From positions 2,604,001-2,668,000 of the forward strand of contig OZ253504.1 of assembly GCA_965262235.1 (NCBI GenBank): DNA of 64,000 bases, written 5' to 3'. Below are positions 43,220 to 49,848 of the stretch, one piece after another. Every line of letters begins with the position of its first letter. Within the stretch, counting starts at the first letter, position 1. The notes below the pieces were generated by a model, which had not been told where the DNA came from, made no database searches, and saw nothing but the letters and a program-made list of their open reading frames with translations. The stretch is from CATQGW01 sp965262235 (GTDB lineage Bacteria > Chloroflexota > Dehalococcoidia > Bin125). Position numbers and translations under genes: made by a program.

Positions 43220-44275
43220 ATGGTCCTCTCCACACCGTCCACCCACGTCGGCAACGGGTTCATCCCGCTCGCCGACCGCGACCTCTCGCGGCGCGACTAT
43301 GCCTCCGATGTGGACACCCGCTGGTGTCCGGGCTGCGGGGACTATTCGATCCTCGCCCAGACGCAGCGCGCGCTCTCGAATCTCAACGTCGCGCCCGAGA
43401 AGATGGTCTTCGTCTCCGGGATCGGCTGTTCCTCGCGATTCCCCTATTACATGGACACCTATGGGATCCACTCGATCCACGGCCGCGCGCCGACGATCGC
43501 GACGGGTCTCAAGCTCAGCCGCCCGGACCTGCTCGTATTCGTCATCACAGGGGACGGCGACGCGCTCTCGATCGGCGGAAACCACCTCCTGCACGTGCTG
43601 CGTCGCAACGTCGACGTCAAGATCCTGCTCTTCAACAACCAGATCTACGGCCTGACCAAGGGTCAGTTCTCGCCCACCTCCGAAATGGGCAAGACGACCA
43701 AGACCTCACCGATGGGCACGACCGAGCGCCCGCTCAACCCGATCAGCATCGCGCTGGCGTCCGAAGCGACCTTCGTTGCGCGCACGTTCGACACCGACCC
43801 GCAGCACCTCACGGCGACGATCGAGGCCGCAGCGCGCCATGAGGGCGCCGCCTTCGTCGAGGTCCTGCAGAACTGCAACATCTTCAACGACGGCGCGTTC
43901 CGCGAGTTCACCGACCGCCAGGTCCGTGACGAGCGCCTGCTCTACCTCGAGCACGACAAGCCGATGACCTTCGGCAAGGACAACGACAAAGCGCTCGCCT
44001 TCACGACGACCGGCCTGCGCATCGTCGACACCGATGGACCTGACCATCAGGTGATTCTGACGCACGACGCGCACCGCCCCAGCTCCGACATTCAGCAGCT
44101 GCTCTCGCGCCTCTCCTACCCCGAGATGCCCGTTCCGATGGGCATCATTCGCCAGGTCCACAATCCGTCCTACGGGGCGCTGCTCGACGAGCAGATCACC
44201 CGTGCTCGCAAGGCCGACGGCCCTGGCGACCTCGTAGCGCTCGTCAAGGGCACGAATACCTGGCTCGTCGAGTAG
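43220..44275 (+). CDS. korB: 2-oxoacid:ferredoxin oxidoreductase subunit beta
   Basis: TPP-binding partner of korA, 351 aa. WCPGCGDYSILA near 35 and SGIGCSSRFPYYMDTYG near 74 are 2-oxoglutarate:ferredoxin oxidoreductase signatures. GDGDALSIGGNHLLH near 114 plus NNQIYGLTKGQFSPT near 142 bind TPP-Mg. Cys residues in CPGC and ALQNCNIFNDG near 210 likely hold the [4Fe-4S] cluster. Forms a two-gene operon with korA. No delta (ferredoxin) subunit is encoded, typical for the KGOR type. Converges with the SDR at 44341. Confidence 0.94.
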   Translation: MVLSTPSTHVGNGFIPLADRDLSRRDYASDVDTRWCPGCGDYSILAQTQRALSNLNVAPEKMVFVSGIGCSSRFPYYMDTYGIHSIHGRAPTIATGLKLSRPDLLVFVITGDGDALSIGGNHLLHVLRRNVDVKILLFNNQIYGLTKGQFSPTSEMGKTTKTSPMGTTERPLNPISIALASEATFVARTFDTDPQHLTATIEAAARHEGAAFVEVLQNCNIFNDGAFREFTDRQVRDERLLYLEHDKPMTFGKDNDKALAFTTTGLRIVDTDGPDHQVILTHDAHRPSSDIQQLLSRLSYPEMPVPMGIIRQVHNPSYGALLDEQITRARKADGPGDLVALVKGTNTWLVE

Positions 44276-44340
44276 TCCGAGCCGAGCCGCCGGAGCCATC
44301 CCGAAGCCCAGCCGGGGAGCGAAGCCCAGCCGCGGCGCCG

Positions 44341-45123
44341 CTACTGTCGGCGGCCGCCTGCGCCACCGCCGTCGATCGTGTGCATCGAGCCGCTGATGTA
44401 GCGCGAGTCGTCGCTGCACAGCCACGTCACCAATGCCGCGACCTCCTCGGGCTCGCCGTAGCGGCCGAGCGGGATCCCGGCCGCGAACGCGTCGTGCACG
44501 CCCTGCGGGTCGTCGGGATTGAACTGCCGCTCCAGCGACCGCATCATGCGCGTCTCGATCGGCCCCGGGCAGACCGCGTTGACCCGAATCTCCGGCGCGA
44601 GCTCAGCCGCGGCCGACTTGGTCATGCCCACCACCGCGTGCTTGCTCGCGCCGTAGGCGATGATCCCCGGCGTCGCCGTCAGCCCCGCGATCGAGGCCGT
44701 GTTCACGATCGCCCCGCCGCCGTCGCCGCGCATCGCCGGCGCCACGTGCTTCATGCCCAGGAAGACGCCCTTGAGGTTGACCGCGATCACGCGGTCGAAG
44801 TCGTCCTCGTCGAGCTCCCACAGCGGCGCGCGCAGGCCCTCGATGCCGGCATTGTTGAAGAACGCGTCGATCCGACCGAAGCGCGCCACGGCCTGCTCGA
44901 CGTAGTTCGCGACCTGGGCCCCCTGTGTCACGTCGGCCTCGACGGCGAGCACCTCGCCGCCGGCGTTGACCACTGCCGCCACCGTTTCATCCAGCGCTGA
45001 GCCGGCCAGATCGACGGCCACGATCTGCGCGCCGTCCTCCGCGAAGCGGACGCACGTCGCGCGCCCGATGCCGCCTGCCGCCCCCGTCACGATCGCCACA
45101 TTGCCCGCGAATCGGTCACTCAT
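44341..45123 (-). CDS. SDR family oxidoreductase
   Basis: 260-aa classical SDR. TGAAGGIG at 13-20, D38 in AVDLAGS after beta-2 (NAD preference suggested), NNAG at 90-93, S144, Y157 and K161 (YGASKHAVVG). The C-terminal SGSMHTIDGG block is usual for FabG-like enzymes. It begins 3 bp after the rhomboid gene stop, so the two are cotranscribed on the minus strand. Substrate unknown. Confidence 0.9.
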   Translation of the reverse strand: MSDRFAGNVAIVTGAAGGIGRATCVRFAEDGAQIVAVDLAGSALDETVAAVVNAGGEVLAVEADVTQGAQVANYVEQAVARFGRIDAFFNNAGIEGLRAPLWELDEDDFDRVIAVNLKGVFLGMKHVAPAMRGDGGGAIVNTASIAGLTATPGIIAYGASKHAVVGMTKSAAAELAPEIRVNAVCPGPIETRMMRSLERQFNPDDPQGVHDAFAAGIPLGRYGEPEEVAALVTWLCSDDSRYISGSMHTIDGGGAGGRRQ

Positions 45124-45126
45124 CGT

Positions 45127-46029
45127 TCACCGCCCTTCGGCGGCCACGATATAGGTGCGGTCTCGACCGAGCGGGAAGAGCGGGTCGAACCAGCGCGGCG
45201 CGGCCCAGAACCAGGCAGCGGCGCCCACCCCGATTCCCAGCGCCACGATGCTCAGTTCGGCCACCCACGGCGCATTGCGCAGCCACGAGATCCTCGGCAG
45301 CCGCCAGAGCAGCACGCCGCAGAGTAGGCCCACCGCGAGCCCGCCGAAGTGCCCGCCGACCGAGACACTGGGAATGAGCAGCGAGAGCACCACGTTCAGC
45401 ACCAGGAAGACGAGGATGCCCGAATCCTGCCAGCGCACGCCGCCTGATCGCTCCGCCACGACCACCGTCCCCGCCACGCCCAGCACCGCGCCCGACGCAC
45501 CCGCGGTGAAGCCTGTCGGCTCGACCATCAGCGCGCCGAGCGCCCCGCCGAACAGCGCGGCGACGTAGATCAGCGCGAAGCGCCAGCCGCCCACCTCCGG
45601 CTCGAGCAGCCGGCCGACCCACATCAGGATCAGCATGTTCATGCCGAGGTGCAGCAGCCCGTAGTGCAGGAACGCACTGGTGACGAGCCGCCACCACTCG
45701 CCCTCCTCGGCGATGAAGGGTCCGAACAGCGCGAAGTCGCGATGCACCGAGGTGACGCCGCCGCCCCACAGCGAGAGGCTGCCGGTCACCGCCAGCACCA
45801 CGATGAAGACGACTACGTTGGCGACGATCAGCGCCTGGGTGACACGCACCGGCTGTGAGTTGAGCACCACCCGACGTTGCCCGCGGGAGGCCTCGCGCAC
45901 GCACTCGACGCACTGGTAGCCAACCGGCGCCTCGATCATGCACTCGGCACAGATCGGCCGAAGGCACCGCTGGCAGAGCACCCCTGCCCAGCGCCCGTCA
46001 TGTCGATAGCAGACCGCTTCCTCAGCCAC
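45127..46029 (-). CDS. Rhomboid family intramembrane serine protease with N-terminal zinc-binding domain
   Basis: Cleaves transmembrane substrates within the membrane. From GTG 46029 the protein is 300 aa. A B-box/RING-like zinc cluster comes first (C7, H10, C19, C22, C27, C30, C40, C43: CYRHDGRWAGVLC...C...CQRC). Six or more membrane segments follow, with the catalytic Ser179 in TAGASGAVLG and His227 in VGGHFGGLAVG. The GTG is preferred over longer upstream frames because translation there reads through low-complexity sequence. B-box-rhomboid fusions are known in Chloroflexi and actinobacteria. Operon partner: SDR 44341-45123. Confidence 0.92.
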   Translation of the reverse strand: MAEEAVCYRHDGRWAGVLCQRCLRPICAECMIEAPVGYQCVECVREASRGQRRVVLNSQPVRVTQALIVANVVVFIVVLAVTGSLSLWGGGVTSVHRDFALFGPFIAEEGEWWRLVTSAFLHYGLLHLGMNMLILMWVGRLLEPEVGGWRFALIYVAALFGGALGALMVEPTGFTAGASGAVLGVAGTVVVAERSGGVRWQDSGILVFLVLNVVLSLLIPSVSVGGHFGGLAVGLLCGVLLWRLPRISWLRNAPWVAELSIVALGIGVGAAAWFWAAPRWFDPLFPLGRDRTYIVAAEGR

Positions 46030-46140
46030 ACACCCCAGCCTACCGCGAGTGCCCGAACCGAACCCACGTCCGCAAAGTGGCCGCTGCGGTAGGTTGCGCG
46101 AAGAGCCGGGCAAACCGTTCACCGTGACCATCGTCCGCCG

Positions 46141-46200
46141 CGAGCTGCGGGGGCGGCTGTCGGAGTCTGAGGAGGGTCAGGCGGTGAGGCGTTGGTTGCC
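46141..46200 (+). repeat. Conserved ~60-bp segment shared with 55997-56058
   Basis: About three quarters of the positions match the second copy at 55997-56058. Both read, in one frame, LR(G/R)xLSxSEEGxAV, with differences mostly at third codon positions. Each lies in a gene-free gap beside a toxin- or defence-type module, so both look like remnants of a former coding gene rather than a regulatory repeat. Only two copies are seen here. Confidence 0.45.
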
Positions 46201-46217
46201 GCGATATTGCACGGGGA

Positions 46218-46493
46218 CTAGAGATCGTCGTACGTGTCTTTCTCCCGGCGCAGTACATCCGTCACCAGCACGAGTCGTCGGGAATCGTCCACCACATAGA
46301 ACACCCGCCAATCGCCGACGCGAGTCCTGTACAGATTGCTCTTCAACTTCAACGAGCGTCGCGATCGCGGTTCGTGCGCGAGCGACCGAATCCTGCGATC
46401 AACCCGTCGCCAGTCGCGCTGAGGAACGCGATCAAGCTGGCGCTGAGCGCCCTGCTCGAGACGTAGTTCGTACGATGGCAGCGCATCCGCCAT
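46218..46493 (-). CDS. RelE/ParE family toxin, locus 1
   Basis: Type II toxin of 91 aa, ribosome-dependent mRNase or gyrase poison. The order matches RelE: LRLEQGAQRQLDRVPQRDWRRVDRRI, SLKLKSNLYRTRVGDWRVFYVVDD and LVTDVLRREKDTYDDL. Arg/Lys-rich face and the conserved Arg near 64 (GDWRVFY) are present. Its ATG overlaps the stop of the large upstream partner by one base (TGATG). A paralogous pair is at 58368-59185. The small gene downstream of a long partner is unusual for RelE systems. Confidence 0.88.
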   Translation of the reverse strand: MADALPSYELRLEQGAQRQLDRVPQRDWRRVDRRIRSLAHEPRSRRSLKLKSNLYRTRVGDWRVFYVVDDSRRLVLVTDVLRREKDTYDDL

Positions 46494-47569
46494 CAGTCGC
46501 CGGGCGCGGCGACCGCCTGTGATGCGACGTAGTCGTCGTATGCCGTGCTGTGATCAATGCCGTCGCGCTTATAGCGATCAAGCGCCGCGTCAGCGATGGC
46601 CAGGTCTTCGGCCTCTTCCTCCGCAGAGAGTTCGCCTACACGCTGGAGGAAGCCGCGCCGTACAAGACCGACAACCGCAACGGCGATCGTGACGGCGTCG
46701 CGCGCCTCTTCAAGCGTGTTGGCAAGATGCTGAGGCCCGCCATGACGGACCTGAGCGGCGAGCAGCTCATCGAGCAGGGAAGCCAGCACCTCGACAGTCT
46801 TCTCGCCGCCGAATCGAGTGTCCCACTTCTCTGGTTTGTCGTGCAGGGCGGCGCGCATCTTCCCTAGGCTCGGCCGCGGATCGTCGGGCGTGACGTGCTC
46901 CGCGAGAACGCTCTCTACTGCCTTCACAGCGCACGCATATGCCTCGGTTGCGCTGGGTTCGGCGCGCTTCCAGGCTGCGCGCCAACCCTTTCGGAGATCC
47001 TGAGCCGCAGCATGCCCTGGAGCCGCCGCCCGCCGATACGAGTCTTCTTCTTCGTCCGTCACGCGGCGTACCAGCTCCCTGTTCTCGATGTCGACGCGCC
47101 AAGCCGACCTACTGTCCCGCAGGAACCTTCGGAGGTTCGCGGCTGTGGTTTCGGATGCGAAGCTCGACGCAAGCAGGTAGTCGACGATGTTCAGCAACAT
47201 GTCATTGTCGCCCTTGGTCGTGGCCATGATGAGATCCAGTGGATTCGGTTTGGCTTCCCGAACCGGATACTGGCCGGTGAGCGAGTCGGTCGCGTCGTAG
47301 TCCACCCAACATTGTGCGGGAAGGTCAATGCTCAAGCTCAGGGCGAGCGCGACGCCGCCGTCCTGAATGAACAGCTGTTCGATGAGCTGGTCTTCCCGAT
47401 AGAGCGAGGAAAAGTTCGACCGGAGAACGGCGTAGCACCAGTCGTACAGGCGACCTGCGACCAGCTCAGGGACATGAAGCCACGGTTCGCGCGGCTGGGC
47501 CGCGCGCATGTCCGATCTTTCCAGAAGGGGTCTGTAGAGCGGCTCTTCGGTCGCCATCGACGCGCACAC
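46493..47569 (-). CDS. Large antitoxin candidate: HEPN/Abi-like domain plus acidic tail, locus 1
   Basis: 358-aa protein partnering a RelE toxin. Residues ~180-260 (SATEAYACAVKAVESVLAEHVTP, LGKMRAALHDKPEKWDTRF) match a helical domain common in abortive-infection/HEPN-type proteins. The tail (ELSAEEEAEDLAIADAALDR) is acidic and helical like neutralising tails of type II antitoxins. The N-terminal ~175 residues are of unknown fold, start YDWCYAVLRSNFSSLYREDQ, and are missing from the shorter paralogue at 58646. The start is a GTG with GGAG upstream; an ATG lies four codons in. It is likely the antitoxin, but enzyme or sensor functions for the added domains are possible. Confidence 0.72.
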   Translation of the reverse strand: MCASMATEEPLYRPLLERSDMRAAQPREPWLHVPELVAGRLYDWCYAVLRSNFSSLYREDQLIEQLFIQDGGVALALSLSIDLPAQCWVDYDATDSLTGQYPVREAKPNPLDLIMATTKGDNDMLLNIVDYLLASSFASETTAANLRRFLRDSRSAWRVDIENRELVRRVTDEEEDSYRRAAAPGHAAAQDLRKGWRAAWKRAEPSATEAYACAVKAVESVLAEHVTPDDPRPSLGKMRAALHDKPEKWDTRFGGEKTVEVLASLLDELLAAQVRHGGPQHLANTLEEARDAVTIAVAVVGLVRRGFLQRVGELSAEEEAEDLAIADAALDRYKRDGIDHSTAYDDYVASQAVAAPGD

Positions 47570-47639
47570 CTTTCATCTCCGCCGTCCCAGCCTACGCGGC
47601 GCGGCGCCTCCGCCGCCAGTTCCGGGCGCCAGCCCGGGG

Positions 47640-47645
47640 TAGACT
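47640..47645 (+). promoter_or_regulatory. Putative -10 TAGACT for the LLM/hydrolase pair
   Basis: TAGACT lies 32 nt before the LLM start at 47678, followed by GAAAGGACGACG as ribosome binding site. The minus-strand toxin partner starts on the other side, so the 108-bp gap is a divergent control region. A related stretch is found upstream of the truncated LLM copy near 58203. Confidence 0.45.
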
Positions 47646-47677
47646 GATCGCGACCCACGCGCGAAAGGACGACGCTC

Positions 47678-48913
47678 ATGAAGTTCCACTGGTTCAATCT
47701 GATGCCCTGGCCGCATCTGCCGGACGATTTCCGCGAAACCAACCGCTCCGTCTGGGTTGACGTCGACTCGCGCCTCTATGACCCCGTCGAGGGCCATCGC
47801 GTCTACAACGAGTACCTCGACCAGCTTGAGTACGCCGCCCAGCTCGGTTTCGACGGGATCGGCGTCAACGAACACCACCAGAACGCCTACGGCATGATGC
47901 CTTCGCCGCAGCTCATGGCCGCGACGCTCTCGCGCCGCACGCAGGACGTGACGCTGCTGCTGCTGGGACAGTCGATCGCCCTCTACAACCCGCCGACGCG
48001 GGTCGCGGAGGAGATGGCGATGCTCGACGTGATGTCGGGCGGACGGCTCGTCGCCGGCTTCCCCGTCGGCACCTCGATGGACGACAACTTCTGCTTCGGC
48101 GCCAACCCGGCCACCCTGCGCGACAACTACCAGGAGAACCACGACCTGATCCTGCGCGCCTGGGCCGACCCCGACGTGTTTGCCTGGAACGGCAAGTACA
48201 ACAAGATGCGCTACGTCAACATCTGGCCGCGCCCGATTCAGAAGCCGCACCCGCCAATCTGGATCCCCGGCGGCGGCTCGGTCGAGACGTGGGACTTCTG
48301 CGCGCACAACGGCTACAACTACTCCTACCTCTCGTTCAACGGCTACGTCCGCGGCGAGGCGCTGATGCAGGGCTTCTGGAACCGCCTGGCCGAACTCGGC
48401 GTCGAGTTCAACCCCTACCAGGGCGCCTTCGCTCAGCAGATCGTGGTCGCCGAAACCGACGATCAGGCCGAGCAGCTGTACACGGAGCACCTGCAGTACT
48501 TCTTCGACAAGTGCCTGCACGTCTACCCCGGCTTCGCCGACGCGCCGGGCTACCGCACCGAAAACACGATCCGCGCCGGCCTCCGCGCCGGCGGCGCGCA
48601 GGGCCTCGGGATCGCCCACACGCTGACCTGGAAGGACTGGGTCCGCGAGGGCTACATCGTCGCCGGATCGCCCGACAGCGTGACCGAGCAGCTCGAAGCG
48701 CTCGCCACCAAGCTCCAGGTCGGACACCTCGTCTCGCTGCTGCACTGCGGCGACATGCCCGACGACAAAGCGCGCGCCAGCACCAAGCTGATGGCCGAGC
48801 AGGTCATCCCGCGGCTTCGCCACCTCTGGGACGACTACGAGGACCACTGGTCGCCGCAGCCGATCTCCAAGAGCAAGCAGGCCACGCCTGCCGCCGTCGG
48901 AGTGCGCAACTGA
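47678..48913 (+). CDS. LLM class flavin-dependent oxidoreductase
   Basis: 411-aa TIM-barrel enzyme, near relative of the LLM at 18197. KFHWFNLMPWPHLPDDF opens it; GFDGIGVNEHHQNAYGM near 58, LLLGQSIALYNPPTRVAEEMA near 98 and GGRLVAGFPVGTSMDDN near 122 are family blocks. Overlaps the following hydrolase by one base (TGATG), a certain two-gene operon. A broken start of a homologous gene lies at 58245. Likely monooxygenase with a partner flavin reductase elsewhere; substrate unknown. Confidence 0.9.
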   Translation: MKFHWFNLMPWPHLPDDFRETNRSVWVDVDSRLYDPVEGHRVYNEYLDQLEYAAQLGFDGIGVNEHHQNAYGMMPSPQLMAATLSRRTQDVTLLLLGQSIALYNPPTRVAEEMAMLDVMSGGRLVAGFPVGTSMDDNFCFGANPATLRDNYQENHDLILRAWADPDVFAWNGKYNKMRYVNIWPRPIQKPHPPIWIPGGGSVETWDFCAHNGYNYSYLSFNGYVRGEALMQGFWNRLAELGVEFNPYQGAFAQQIVVAETDDQAEQLYTEHLQYFFDKCLHVYPGFADAPGYRTENTIRAGLRAGGAQGLGIAHTLTWKDWVREGYIVAGSPDSVTEQLEALATKLQVGHLVSLLHCGDMPDDKARASTKLMAEQVIPRLRHLWDDYEDHWSPQPISKSKQATPAAVGVRN

Positions 48914-49701
48914 TGGCCGAACTACAAACACTCACGCTCGCGCCGACGGGCCAGACCGCGCACCTCTACACGGCGGGCGACGGCCCGCCGCTGCTGCTGC
49001 TGCATCCCGTCACCGGGATCCCGCGCTGGGGCGAGCTCCATGAGACGCTCAGCCAACGCTTCCAGGTGATCGCGCCGTTCCAGCCCGGCTGGGGCCCCGC
49101 CAAGGACGAACTGCACGCGGCCGACAACAACCTCGATCTCGTGCTGTTCAACGTTGACCTGCTCAACACGCTGGGCGTGGGCTCGGCGCATGTCGCGGGG
49201 ATCAGCATCGGCGCCTGGATCGCGGCGGAGATGGCCGCGATCCGGCCGGATGCTGTGCAGTCGCTGACGCTGGTCAACCCGCTCGGTATCTGGTCGGAGC
49301 AACATCCCGGCGAGGACATGTTCGCGCAGCACCCTGGGGCGCCATCCGGTGCGCTCTTCAGCGAGCCCGAGCATCGCGCCACGCTGCTGCTCGAAGGTCG
49401 CGACCAGCTCGACGCCTACGTGGGCGAGCTGCTCGACCTGCGAGCCTCGGCGAAGTTCCTCTGGCCGCTGCCCGACACCGGTGTCGACCAGCGCCTGCAG
49501 CGGATCGACTGCCGCACGCTGGTGATCACGAGCCGCCACGACAAGATCGTCAACCTCGCCCTGGGCGACATCTGGCGCGCCGGCATCCGCGGCGCCCAGC
49601 AACGCGAGCTCAGCGGCTCGGGCCACCTCGCCGACCTCGAAGCTCCCGCAGAGCTTGCCGACCTGATCACCGACTTCGCCCTCCAGGGAGTCGCGGTCTA
49701 G
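48913..49701 (+). CDS. Alpha/beta hydrolase (MhpC-like) coupled to the LLM gene
   Basis: 262-aa hydrolase. LLLLHPVTGIPRWGELHETL opens with the oxyanion strand, nucleophile S98 in VAGISIGAWIAAEMA, acid in ITSRHDKIVN, His in GSGHLADLEA. It is similar overall to the 14193 protein (AAEMA after the elbow, PGWG/PGWD strand), but here the Ser is present. Start is fixed by overlap with the LLM stop (48913). The pair suggests that the LLM product is an ester, lactone or beta-diketone opened by this enzyme. Confidence 0.88.
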   Translation: MAELQTLTLAPTGQTAHLYTAGDGPPLLLLHPVTGIPRWGELHETLSQRFQVIAPFQPGWGPAKDELHAADNNLDLVLFNVDLLNTLGVGSAHVAGISIGAWIAAEMAAIRPDAVQSLTLVNPLGIWSEQHPGEDMFAQHPGAPSGALFSEPEHRATLLLEGRDQLDAYVGELLDLRASAKFLWPLPDTGVDQRLQRIDCRTLVITSRHDKIVNLALGDIWRAGIRGAQQRELSGSGHLADLEAPAELADLITDFALQGVAV

Positions 49702-49848
49702 AGCCAGCGTCGCCGTGCGCCTGCGCGTGGATCATCTGCGCACACTGAACCTCTGCGACGGCGGGGGAGATGCGCGGTTGACGGCTCTGAACCGAGCCGC
49801 GCCACGGTTTGAGCGGAACCTGTAGGGGCCTGCCGGCGTTGAGCTGGC

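Noticed and set aside
44276..44340. Terminator between korB and the convergent SDR
   Set aside because: Only a direct repeat (GAAGCCCAGCCG twice) is seen, with no stem plus T-run.
47573..48931. 452-codon minus-strand frame opposite the LLM gene
   Set aside because: Shadow frame of a clear LLM gene; no motif, composition is that of antisense reading.
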